DNA from: Actinoplanes utahensis
GTDB lineage: Bacteria; Actinomycetota; Actinomycetes; Mycobacteriales; Micromonosporaceae
Length of the DNA: 50,167 bases
NCBI RefSeq assembly: GCF_016862455.1
Contig: NZ_BOMZ01000117.1
Location: forward strand, 1-50,167
Reading direction: 5' to 3'
Shown here piece by piece: positions 25,482 to 34,116 of this stretch. Under the pieces are notes generated by a model that was not told where the DNA came from, did no database searches, and saw only the letters and a program-made list of their open reading frames with translations. The stretch's first letter is position 1. Each line of letters starts with the position of its first letter. The position numbers and the translations under genes are program-made.

Positions 25482-26663
25482 ATGACAGCCGCCGACACGA
25501 CTCCTGATGACTTGTTCACGGTCTGGGTGGACGGATCATCTGGTCCGTCGCGGGTGCGTGGTCGGCCGTCCAGTCAGACGGTGGGGGAGGTGAGGTTCGC
25601 GTTCTACGGGCGGATCTCGACCGAGGGCTACCAGGATCCGGTGTCGTCGCGGCGGTGGCAGTTCGAGATCGCGGAGTTCATGACGCATGGTCTTGGTCGT
25701 ATCGGGGTCGAGTTCTTCGATGTCGGCTATTCGCGCAGCCTGTCCTGGCATGACCGGCCCGCCGCTGCGGAGTTGCTCGCTGAGGCGGGGAGCCCGGATC
25801 GCCGGTTCGACGCGGTGGTGATCGGTGAGTATGAGCGGGCGTTCGCCGGCCGGCAGGCGTTACAGGTGATCCCGTATCTGCACGCGCAGGGGGTGACGGT
25901 GTGGCTGCCGGAGTTCGGCGGTCCGGTGGACCTGGACGATCCGACGCATCGGGCGTTGTTCCTGCTGCTGGGGCATCAGTCGGAGCGGGAGGTGTTGCGG
26001 GCCCGTCGGCGGACCACCCGGGCGATGCGGACACAGTTGCGGGAGCAGGGCCGGCATCTCGGTGGGCGGCCGCCGTACGGTTACCGGCTGGTGGACGCGG
26101 GTCCGCATCCGAACCGGATCCATGCGCGGTGGGGCCGTCGGCTGCACCGGCTAGATCCTGATCCGGTCACTGCGCCACACGTGCGGTGGATCTTCGCCCG
26201 GCGGCTGGCCGGGGATAGTACTGCGGGGATCGCGAGGGCGCTGAACGAGCGGCAGGTGCCGTCGCCGTCTGCTTATGATCCCGACCGGAACAGGCATCGT
26301 TCGGGTACGGAGTGGACGTTGCGGACGGTGGCGGAGATCCTGGCGAACCCGCGGTACACGGGGCGGCAGGTGTGGAACCGGCAGCGCACCGACCGGCACG
26401 AGACGATCCCCGGGGACAAGAGCACCAGCCTGGGGATCTCCCGGGTGTGGAGTCCGCGGAGCGAGTGGGTGATCTCCGAGCGGCCGGCGCATCCCGCTCT
26501 GGTCAGTGAGGCCGACTTTCTGGCCGTGCAACAGGTCACCGCGATCCCCGTGCCGAAGGACCAAGGCGCCCGCACGTATCTGCTGACCGGGCTGGTGATT
26601 TGCGCGGTGTGCGGGCGGCGCATGGACGCGCATTGGGTACATGGCCGAGCTATGGCGGAGAGT
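25482..26663 (+). pseudogene. Large serine recombinase, C-terminally truncated
   Basis: The frame is open from 25392 to 26780; ATG 25482 is the likeliest start. The catalytic resolvase domain is intact: FAFYGRISTEGYQDPVSSRR with the nucleophile Ser46, then FDAVVIGEYERAF, then GVTVWLPEFGGPVD. A recombinase domain follows (GGRPPYGYRLVDAGPHPN, then RTVAEILANPRYTGRQVWNR). Homology ends after the first zinc-ribbon cysteines (LTGLVICAVCGRRMDAHWVH, about 26650); the remaining zinc-ribbon and coiled coil are replaced by foreign sequence read to 26780. Loss of the DNA-binding tail should abolish site-specific integration. It is related to the headless recombinase at 8.1 kb. Confidence 0.85.
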
Positions 26664-26827
26664 TGCAGTTCCTGGCGGATTCAAGTGATCTGCTCGATCA
26701 CGTTCGGAGCCGTCGGCTGGTCATCGTCTGCGGTGCGGACACGCTCGACGTGGAATCGGTTGAACTGGGAAAACAGGTAACCCCCACCACAATCATCACT
26801 CGAATGGATGACTCTGGTGGGGGTTAA
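26655..26827 (+). pseudogene. 3' remnant of an unknown gene
   Basis: In a frame different from the recombinase, the sequence after the truncation point reads YGGELQFLADSSDLLDHVRS, then RLVIVCGADTLDVESVELGK, ending at TAA 26825-26827. The composition is protein-like and unlike the surrounding frames. It has no start of its own, so it is probably the tail of a gene fused here by the deletion that truncated the recombinase. The family is not recognised. Confidence 0.4.
26778..26826. repeat. Inverted repeat around a gene end
   Basis: TAACCCCCACCA (26778-26789) and its complement (26815-26826) form a 12-bp stem with a 25-base loop, overlapping the stop of the unknown remnant. It may act as a terminator or be a leftover mobile-element end. 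Confidence 0.45.
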
Positions 26828-26847
26828 CGTGTCCGAAATAGTTCACG

Positions 26848-26886
26848 AGGAACCCGTCCGGGAAGACTTCACCCGGACGGGTTCCT
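26848..26886. terminator. Strong hairpin terminator
   Basis: A perfect 15-bp stem (AGGAACCCGTCCGGG with its complement) has loop AAGACTTCA and is followed by CGTTTA. It separates the recombinase remnants from the region to the right. Confidence 0.75.
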
Positions 26887-27244
26887 CGTTTATGGGCCTG
26901 CGCCTGTACCCGCTGTCCAGCACCACCACCACCGGCGTCGGCGGCTCTCCGTCGGCGAGGATGCCGCCGCGCGGAGTGGGGACGACATATTCGGGTTTTC
27001 CACGGATGGTCGAACCTTTGAATACCCGCAATGACAAATTCGGTGGGTCGCGGGCTCCCGTTGATAAGCCAAGAAAGGTTCGGGGCTCCAGCGAGCACCC
27101 GCTTCCGACCCGAAGCGCACATGATGCGTGAACCGGGCGGCGCGCCGCCGCCGCGGCGCTCTTTCCGCTCATTCGCCTACAGGACCTCGGTCGTTCCGCT
27201 GCACCTGTCGGACGGCGCATGCAGTGGACCTCTTCAAGGTGGCC
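26887..27244. other. Intergenic stretch, no convincing gene
   Basis: Open frames are present on the minus strand (to 27220) but only a short part, around 26930-27030 (GKPEYVVPTPRGGILADGEP), looks protein-like and it lacks a start. No repeat or RNA gene was noticed. It may contain remains of the gene whose end lies under the terminator. Confidence 0.35.
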
Positions 27245-27920
27245 TTAGTCGAGTATCCATCTGAGTCGGTCCCGTTGATGCCGACAGGCTGCCGGGTCGC
27301 CGGCGGCCGCCATCTCCGCTATCTCGGCGTTCCTGCCTTCCCGGGCCAGCAGCCTAATCAGCATCTTCCGCGCCTCGTGGTCACCGCCATGCGCCATGCG
27401 GCGAATCTCTTCTTCCCGGCCTTGGCGTGCTAACAATTCGAGCAGACACTGGTGAGCGTCCTGCCTGGATTTGTTTTGATGGGTGAGCGCCTTTAGCTCC
27501 TCCACAGCTCCTGCCTCGGCCAAGGCTCGGTACAATTCCATCCGCGCAGCTGATGGATCTCTCTCCGTTAGCTTACGCAGTTCCTCAATTCGGCCCAGCC
27601 GGGAGAGTAGCTTGGCGAACCACATCACTTCAGGAAAGCTGTCGCCACTTGTAGCTAGGTCGCGAAGCTCGTCGACGCGGCCTTCTTCCGACAGGAATTC
27701 GGCGTAGTACATACGGGGGACACCGTAGCCATGGGTGTCTGCCTGCACCATCCACTCTCTGAGTTCTTCACCCCGGCCTGTCTCGACAAGAAGGCCGGCT
27801 AGCGAACGAGACGCCTCGTCTGGATAATCGCCTGAGCCGTTCTCGATGAGGTCGTCGTACTCCTCGATCGCCTCCTCGACTTTGCCTTGCTGCACGTACA
27901 GGTCAGCCAGCTTCATCTGA

Positions 27921-28846
27921 GTGAGTGTTTGAGAGTGCTGTCGCCCGGCGTGTCCCTGGCTTCGGCGGAGGCGGCCCGATGCTGACCTGATGGAGCGTGA
28001 GCGTCGATATCCGTCGGATCTGACCGATGCGCAGTGGGAGATCGTGGAGCCGATGCTTCCGTTGATCAAGTCGCCGGGGCGGATCCCGAAACACCCACGC
28101 AGGGCGATGGTCGATGCGATCTTGTACGTGGTCCGCAGTGGCTGCTCGTGGCGTCAGTTGCCGGTCGATTTCCCGCCCTGGCAGACGGTGTACTGGCAGT
28201 TCCAGCAGTGGGAGAAACGCCAGGTCACCGAACGCATCGTGGAAGAGCTACGCGAACAACTACGCGTGGAGCAGGGGCGCGAGGCCGAGCCGTCGGCCGG
28301 CGTCATGGACTCACAGTCAGTCAAAGCCGCCGACACGGTAGGCCGCGACACCCGCGGCTACGACGCCGGAAAGAAGATCAACGGCCGCAAGCGGTTCATC
28401 GTCACCGACACCCTCGGCCTGCTGATCGTGGTCTGCGTGATGTCAGCGTCGCGGCAGGATTGCGACGGAGCGAAGACGACCCTGCTCAGCACCTATCTGT
28501 TCTCGCCGATCCGGCACGTATTCGCCGACCAGGGCTTCGCCGGCCGGCTGGTCGACTGGGCCGCCGCAACGCTCAACACCACCGTCGAGATCGTCCGCAA
28601 GCCCGCCGATCAGGTCGGCTTCGTCGTCCATCCGAAACGGTGGATGGTCGAACGCAGCCTCGCCTGGCTGACCGCCCACCGTCGCCTGGCCCGCGACTAC
28701 GAACGTGATCCCGCAGTGTCCGAGGCCTTGATCCGCTGGGCGGCGATTAACACCATGATCCGCCGCCTCGACCGCGGCCGACCCGCCACCCGCCAGAGCC
28801 GCCGGACATTCACCACGCCCGGATAACGGCACTCTCAAACACTCAC
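27921..28846 (+). mobile_element. Complete IS5-family insertion sequence, 926 bp
   Basis: Terminal inverted repeats GTGAGTGTTTGAGAGTGC (27921-27938) and its exact complement (28829-28846) bound the element, the next three positions matching in two. The target duplication is TGA (27918-27920 and 28847-28849). Removing the element plus one TGA restores the STAND gene frame (Asp-Ala-Gln-Met-Lys). One transposase ORF lies inside. Everything needed for transposition looks intact, so this is probably a recent insertion. Confidence 0.9.
27990..28826 (+). CDS. IS5-family transposase
   Basis: The 278-aa DDE transposase is complete. The N-terminal DUF4096-like domain reads RRYPSDLTDAQWEIVEPMLP and SGCSWRQLPVDFPPWQTVYW. 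Catalytic residues lie in GVMDSQSVKAAD (Asp), VFADQGFAG (Asp) and WMVERSLAWLTAHRRLARDY (Glu). The ATG is 69 bases inside the left terminal repeat. It catalyses cut-and-paste movement of the surrounding element. Its own frame is uninterrupted, unlike the transposase at 7.2 kb. Confidence 0.93.
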   Translation: MERERRYPSDLTDAQWEIVEPMLPLIKSPGRIPKHPRRAMVDAILYVVRSGCSWRQLPVDFPPWQTVYWQFQQWEKRQVTERIVEELREQLRVEQGREAEPSAGVMDSQSVKAADTVGRDTRGYDAGKKINGRKRFIVTDTLGLLIVVCVMSASRQDCDGAKTTLLSTYLFSPIRHVFADQGFAGRLVDWAAATLNTTVEIVRKPADQVGFVVHPKRWMVERSLAWLTAHRRLARDYERDPAVSEALIRWAAINTMIRRLDRGRPATRQSRRTFTTPG

Positions 28847-30696
28847 TGAGCATCTTGGTCACCAGCTGCCGCCAAGTCGGCCAGATCGGCTTCTCGGCCT
28901 TGGTCTTGCAGCAGTCGTACGAGGTAGAACCTGCCCTCACCATGACCTGCGTCCATGAGTTGCCGCAGCACAGCCTCGGCTCCTCGCTGGTAGAGCATTT
29001 CGGCGAGATTGTACCATCCATCCTCGCTCACGTCGTCGTCTCCCCAGCACGACATCAGTTCGTCGAGGCGATCCTGATGGATCATCAGCCAGACGATCCC
29101 CCAACGAGCTGCCCCGATACCTTCGTCGGCCAGTTCGCGGAGACTGCCCTCACGGCCTTGTTTCATGAGCGCATACGTCAACCGCCACGAGCACTCCCGT
29201 CGATCATGTAGGTGCGCGATAACAGTGGAAAGGCATGGTCGGTGAGTCCACGGTCGTCGGCGGCTAGCGCCAGTCGGCTCAGGAGATCCATGTCGGTGAC
29301 GTGTATGCCAATGACCTCCCACAAAGCCGCCGGCACGGGAACGTAGTGACGTTCGAGCTCGCCGCGCTGTTGCAGGTAATCGTCCAATTTGTAGCCGCCA
29401 TGTGCACCCAACTGGGGTCCGCGTCGCGGGCGTAGTGCCCGCACACCACCTCGCAGCTCTGCCGTGGCGTATTTCAGCGCATCCTCAGCCGCACCAGGCG
29501 AAGCTTCAACGAACTGCTCGTCGGTCAGATAGGTAGCCATCGCTTCGGTCAGTAGGGCCGAACTGAGGACTCGTACTCCCAAGCAGGTAAGGTCTATCGC
29601 CGCGGTCAGGACAGCTGCCCCGTAGGGTTGGCTGGCCTGGCCGAACTTCCAGTGTTCGATCAGTTGTGGAGCACCAGCGAGGTACTGCGTGAATCCGTAG
29701 TGGCCATCGCGAAGCGCATCCCCAATACGAGAATCACCGGTTTCCGCAGCGAGGGCCGCGGCACGCCTCTTTTCGATCTCAGTGAGCGTGGCGCCGACCC
29801 AAACGGCAGATTCGACCGCCAGACTTAAGCAATCCCAGGTGGAGCGCCAGGGGTCCGGCGAAGGCCTCGAGTCGAAACGCGAAACCGTAGGCGGAGCCAT
29901 AATCTCCTGATACGCAGCTGGCCACAGCAGGTGAACAACGATGGTTGGCCCGGATTGAGCACTGCTCCCGGTCCATTCCGAGATGTCGCCTGCGGTCAGC
30001 CCGCTTGGCGTAAGGAAACGCGGGCTTCGCGTGTCATCAAGCCACATCACGATGCGTTCCGACGAAGCTGCCCTTGCTTGCCGGATACCGTCCGGGTCTT
30101 CGGCCAACAAGATCTGCCAACCGGCCAGAACCTGCCGGCAGGCCTCATAGAGACTCCGAGACTTGCCCGTCGAGGAGTCACCGATCACCACGACGGTTCC
30201 TCCGCCGTTTTCGGCCGCGCGTCGCAGTTGGGCGCGAAGCTCTGAGTCGTGGTCGCGGCTGACATACGGAGGAAGGCGTGGCACGTCCGCTTCCGGCTCC
30301 GATGCGGGATGGATCCCCAGTTCAAACGCAGAGCAAGAATCGACGGGGACTAGACGCCATGTTCGGCGGCGAACCGCCGGCCGCGTATCAGCAACGCCAG
30401 ACGGCGCGAGGCTCTCGCGTGTGTCTCCAGCAATCTGGCTTGGCTCAGCGGCGAACACATCGCCGACGACGTCGAACATTCTGGCGAGCACATCGCCCGA
30501 GGTGATTAGGTGTGAGAAGCTTTTCCTCACGTCGGGGTAGGCATTGAGAGGGCGGTCACGGACTGTTTAGGTTGATCTATACGGTGGGTCCGTTTGGAGA
30601 TCGTTCTGCGGGTTCGCGGTAGATAGTGATCACTCGATGGCGTGAAAGATGAACATCGGTCACGTCACTAGCGCTGCCTGCCTAGTTGAGCCGGGC

Positions 30697-31527
30697 ATGA
30701 GCGCGCGTAAGCCGTACCCCAGTGACGTCACCGATGAGCAGTGGGCGCTGATCGGCCCTTTCCTGGACGCGTGGAGAGCCAAGCGGGTCTCGGTGGCCGG
30801 CCGGCAGGGCGAACAGGATCTGCGGGAGATCGTGAACGCGATCCTGTACCAGAGCCGGACCGGTTGCCAGTGGGCGTATCTGCCGCACGACCTGCCGCAG
30901 AAACCGGTGACCTTCTACTACTTCGCGTTGTGGCGTGACGACGGCACCGACGCCGCGATTCATGATCTGCTGCGTTGCCAGGCGCGGGAGAAGGCCGGCC
31001 GCCGCGAGGACCCGTCCGCGGTCGCGATCGACACTCAGTCGATCCGGGCGGCGAACCACGTCCCGGCCGCGACGACGGGCAAAGACGCGGGTAAGAAGGT
31101 GCCGGGACGCGAGCGGGGCCTGGCCGTGGACGCCCTCGGTCTGATCATCGCGGTCGTGGTCACCGCCGCGAGCGTCACTGACAACGCGATCGGGATCGAG
31201 CTGCTCGACCAGGTCGCGCAGCACACCCCGACGGTGACGGTGGCCTGGGTCGATGCGGGGTTCAAGCAGGACGTCGGTGTGTACGGCGCGGTGACCGGCA
31301 TCGACGTGCAGGTCGTCAAACGATCCGACACCAAGCCCGGGTTCGTGCCGGTCAAGAAACGGTGGATCGTGGAGCAGGTATATGGCACCTTGATGCTGCA
31401 CCGCCGCCTGGTGCGCGAGTACGAGAGCAAGCCCGCCTCGTCGGTGTCGCGCACGTTGTGGGCCTCGATGGCGAACATGGTCCGCCGGTTGACCGGCACC
31501 AGCACCCCCACCTGGCGAAACGCGTAA
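30697..31527 (+). CDS. IS5-family transposase of the passenger-carrying element
   Basis: From ATG 30697 the product is 276 aa; in-frame codons before it are not protein-like. The N-terminus RKPYPSDVTDEQWALIGPFL and SGCQWAYLP-type region (TGCQWAYLPHDLPQKPVTFY) fit the family. Catalytic acids lie in AIDTQSIRAAN, AWVDAGFKQDV and RWIVEQVYGTLMLHRRLVRE. It is complete. It resembles the interrupted transposase at 7.2 kb (AWVDAGF marks the Trp replaced by TGA there). A second ORF begins 10 bases after its stop. Confidence 0.9.
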   Translation: MSARKPYPSDVTDEQWALIGPFLDAWRAKRVSVAGRQGEQDLREIVNAILYQSRTGCQWAYLPHDLPQKPVTFYYFALWRDDGTDAAIHDLLRCQAREKAGRREDPSAVAIDTQSIRAANHVPAATTGKDAGKKVPGRERGLAVDALGLIIAVVVTAASVTDNAIGIELLDQVAQHTPTVTVAWVDAGFKQDVGVYGAVTGIDVQVVKRSDTKPGFVPVKKRWIVEQVYGTLMLHRRLVREYESKPASSVSRTLWASMANMVRRLTGTSTPTWRNA

Positions 31528-31536
31528 GGCCAGCCG

Positions 31537-31944
31537 GTGCACCTCGACACCCTTCTCGGCCTGATCGGCGAACGCGAGACCACCGCGGCCGCGACAGCCG
31601 GACGCCTGCGCGAGCAGATCAGCCTGCTGACCGCCGAGCTCACCCGCATCGATCGTGCACTGGCCGACCTGGCCACCACCCGCACCACGCTGCGAGATCT
31701 GGCCGCGACGGAGTTCACCGCCGAGGACCCGACCATCGTCAGCGCCGCCTACCAGCAGATCCTCGCCGTCCTCGGCGAGGCGAGCGCCGGGATGCGCGCC
31801 AAGGACGTCTGCCTCGCCCTCGGCATCGAGCCGCTGCCGAAGCACGTCGAAGGTGCCCGCGCGAAGCTGAAACGCCTGGTCACCCGCGAACTCGTCACCG
31901 AAGAAAAGCCCGGAGTCTTCACGCTGATCCCGAAACGGACCTAA
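31537..31944 (+). CDS. IS-borne coiled-coil/wHTH accessory protein
   Basis: The 135-aa product from GTG 31537 lies inside the IS terminal repeats. Residues 1-60 form a coiled coil (LREQISLLTAELTRIDRALA, then LATTRTTLRDLAA). Residues 65-135 form a winged helix (AYQQILAVLGEASAGMRAKD, then ARAKLKRLVTRELVTEEKPG ending VFTLIPKR). Similar small proteins follow transposase genes in many actinobacterial IS copies. It may regulate the transposase or bind the element ends; this is inferred from position. Confidence 0.75.
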   Translation: MHLDTLLGLIGERETTAAATAGRLREQISLLTAELTRIDRALADLATTRTTLRDLAATEFTAEDPTIVSAAYQQILAVLGEASAGMRAKDVCLALGIEPLPKHVEGARAKLKRLVTRELVTEEKPGVFTLIPKRT

Positions 31945-31964
31945 TCTCCCTTACCGCCCTCTCA

Positions 31965-32198
31965 GAGGCAGTCCAAGCAGCTCTGGAGCGTCGCAGCCAC
32001 CGGCTTGCACAACACCTGAACACCACTCAGGAGATATGGCAGGAGGAGATCTTTCTGCCCACCTTCCTGAGGAGGCACGCTGGCGTCACCAACGAGCTCG
32101 TTTCCCAAGTCAAGGATGACTCGAAATTCGTAAAGGCGGCCAGCGCCCCGAGTCTTGAGCGTCTAGTGGCCCGGATCACGGGAATTGGCGCTCCGTAG
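31965..32198 (+). pseudogene. C-terminal fragment of an unknown protein beside the IS
   Basis: Directly right of the IS end a frame reads EAVQAALERRSHRLAQHLNT, then IWQEEIFLPTFLRRHAGVTN, then LVSQVKDDSKFVKAAS, ending at TAG 32196-32198. It is helical, well composed and lower in GC than the IS. No start exists and its N-terminal part is not found left of the IS, so the insertion plus a deletion removed it. The family is not recognised. Confidence 0.5.
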
Positions 32199-32219
32199 TC
32201 ACGAAACGCGGCTGGGCCT

Positions 32220-32398
32220 AGCCTCGGCGCCTCAACAGGGGCGGTGAGGCCTTGGCCGCGATGCTGCGCCGGCAGGAACACCGCCGCCGATCCGCCAGGC
32301 CCGCATTCGTCTCGTCCCGGATCGCCCTGGCCGACGCGATCGCCGAGTCTGCGAGCCACGCCGACGCGGCAACGCACCGGCTGACAGCCGTGTTCGCC
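32220..32398 (+). pseudogene. Internal fragment of an unknown helical protein
   Basis: One frame reads RRLNRGGEALAAMLRRQEHR and later SRIALADAIAESASHADAAT, then HRLTAVFA, with actinobacterial codon bias, and runs straight into the left end of the next IS. It lacks both a start and an end. It probably represents a gene interrupted by that IS whose other part was deleted. Confidence 0.35.
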
Positions 32399-33302
32399 TT
32401 AAAGCTCCTAACACGATCTGTTGAATCGATGCCGATCAGCGCTGCGAGGTGAAGATCAGTCTCGTTCGCTGGTCGTGGGTAAGCCGTGGAACGTCGATGA
32501 CGAGTTGTGGGAGTTGATCGAGCCGGTCCTGCCGCCGTGGCCGGAGAAGGCACCGGGGCCCAAGACGATCCCGGACCGGCTCTGTCTGCAGGGCATCCTG
32601 TTCGTGCTGTACACCGGCGTCGGATGGGAGGACCTGCCGCAAGAACTCGGCTTCGGGTCGGGCATGACCTGCTGGCGGCGGCTGGAACGCTGGACCGAGG
32701 CGAGAGTCTTCGACCAGGTCCATCAGATCCTGCTGGGCAGGTTGAACGCGGCGAACCGGATCGACTGGACACGGGCGGCGATGGACGGCAGTCACATCGA
32801 CGCCAAAAAGGGGGCGCCGGGACCGGTCCGTCGCCGGTCAACCGCGGCAAACCCGGCTCGAAACATCACCTACTCTGCGACGGCAACGGCACCCCGATCT
32901 ATGTGTTGACCAGCGGCGCGAACGTGCCCGACATCAGCCGCGCCCTCGACCTGCTCGACTGCTACCCACCGATCGCCGGCCGACCAGGGCGGCCTCGGCG
33001 CCGCTTCGACGTCCTGCTCGCCGACAAGGCTTACAGCAGCGAGGCCTTCCGCCAGGCCTGCCGCGAACGCGGCACCGAACCGATCATCCCCAAGCCCAAG
33101 ACGCCGGGCATCAAGGGACTGGGCAAGCTGCGCTATGTCGTCGAACAGACCTTCTCCCTGTTACACCAGTTCCGCCGACTCGCCGTGCGCTGGGAACGCC
33201 GCCTCGACATCCACGACAGCTTCGTCGGCCTCGCCTGCGTCCTGATCTGCTGGCGCAGACTGATCAACTGGACGAACCCGAGATCGTGTTAGGGACTTTT
33301 AA
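32399..33302 (+). mobile_element. IS5-family element with two-frame transposase, about 0.9 kb
   Basis: CCTAACACGATCT at 32407-32419 is repeated inverted at 33281-33293. The similarity extends outward to TTAAA on both sides, giving imperfect terminal repeats of about 21 bases. The interior is filled by a transposase read in two overlapping frames. A target duplication could not be recognised. Confidence 0.75.
32475..33292 (+). CDS. IS5-family transposase, probable programmed -1 frameshift
   Basis: GTG 32475 starts VVGKPWNVDDELWELIEPVL in frame 1, which continues to AAMDGSHIDAKKG with the first catalytic Asp. At GCCAAAAAGGGGGCG (about 32804-32818) the sequence must move back one base to enter frame 2, which carries SPVNRGKPGSKHHLLCDGNG, then DVLLADKAYSSEAFRQACRE (second Asp) and YVVEQTFSLLHQFRRLAVRW (Glu). 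An A5G5 run between two IS5-group ORFs is the usual site of programmed frameshifting, so the gene may be functional. The joined product is about 273 aa. GTG is chosen because the codons before it are not protein-like. Confidence 0.82.
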
Positions 33303-34116
33303 TCGTCAAGTCGTAGATCATTGACTCGTACGGCCCGGAACCCTGGACGGGACCGCCAAAGGCCGAGCGATGACATCAGATGGTGCGTTGCCATGTCGCC
33401 TCCTATCAGGCAGCCGTGCTGCCAGCACTCGCTTACCTCCCTCGCGGGGCGAGTTGAAGGAGTAGATCGTTACAGTCAGGTCGATCTAGGAACGCCTCTT
33501 CCGCGTACAAGGCTTGGTGGCAGCTCAGTCAGGTGCTCGCTCCGCACCGACGAGCCGACCGCCGGCATCAGCAGCACCGGACGCCGTACCCAGAGACCGC
33601 GTGCTCGGGAAGTCGAGCCCACCCAAGCGGTAGCCGATCCCGCCGATGCCCTATCGCTCAAGAAGCCCGGCCTTCACCGCACGAGCACGCTCGCGCCCGT
33701 TGAGGTACGCGCGTCTTCCCAGGTCACGGCACATACTGCTCGGACGGTTCGCGTACCGCCCACTCGGTTTTCACGTCTTCCCAGCTCAGACGCTGTTGGT
33801 GGACCATAGTTGGCAGAATAAGAACCGCATACCCGCAGCTCAGGGCCCGACTGTGACCCTACCGGCCGTCCGCCGACGCGCGTCCTGACCGATCCATCCA
33901 TCACGCCGCTCTCGCTCGCCGCGCGAGCCAAGGCTGTTCTCACGGCTGACAGCACCGTCCCGATGGAGCACAAACCTATGACGCTGCCCCGCCAGGAGCA
34001 GCCTCATGACCTCATGACGATCATCGTTGTTCCTGCGGTGTACCGGGAGACCTTGCGCACCCACTTCCTTCGATGGCACACTGCTTTGGTACACCAAGGG
34101 AACAACGGAGGATGCA
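33303..34116. other. Long leader region without a supported gene
   Basis: About 0.8 kb separates the IS from the GTPase-like gene. Open frames on both strands (for example plus 33321-33809 and minus 33674-33973) have Arg/Ser/Thr-rich, shadow-like composition and no recognisable motifs. No tRNA, CRISPR-like repeat or strong hairpin was noticed. The promoter of the GTPase-like gene must lie near its right end but no clear -35/-10 pair stands out. Confidence 0.4.

Larger units (their letters stand above)
27245..30544 (-). pseudogene. STAND-like NTPase with helical repeats, IS-disrupted
   Basis: The first part (GTG 30530 and open to the IS at 30545) has a P-loop VVVIGDSSTGKSRSLYEACR (residues about 114-131) and Walker B RIVMWLDD, the pattern of actinobacterial STAND-type ATPases preceded by the FELGIHPA and LPPYVSRDHD signatures. 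Near 29195 the frame slips after TYMIDGS and resumes as WRLTYALMKQGREGSL. Helical TPR-like repeats follow (ALMKQGREGSLRELADEG, YQRGAEAVLRQLMDAGHGEG). An IS5-family element splits codons at GDQDAQ; beyond it the repeats continue (MKLADLYVQQGKVEEAIEEY) to stop 27245. Without the IS the gene would encode about 785 aa. STAND NTPases often trigger cell suicide or defence; that role is inferred. The frame continues upstream to the second IS, so its true N-terminus may be lost. Confidence 0.8.
30545..31964 (+). mobile_element. IS5-family element with passenger gene, about 1.42 kb
   Basis: TGAGAGGGCGGT at 30545-30556 is matched by its exact complement at 31953-31964, giving 12-bp terminal repeats around a transposase and a second small gene in the same direction. 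No clear target duplication is visible. The left end touches the 5' end of the STAND gene frame, and the right end touches the tail of another coding sequence, so the insertion may have been accompanied by a deletion. Confidence 0.7.

Noticed and set aside
33303..34116. Possible gene between the last IS and the GTPase-like gene
   Set aside because: All frames have shadow composition and no motif or ribosome-binding site stands out.
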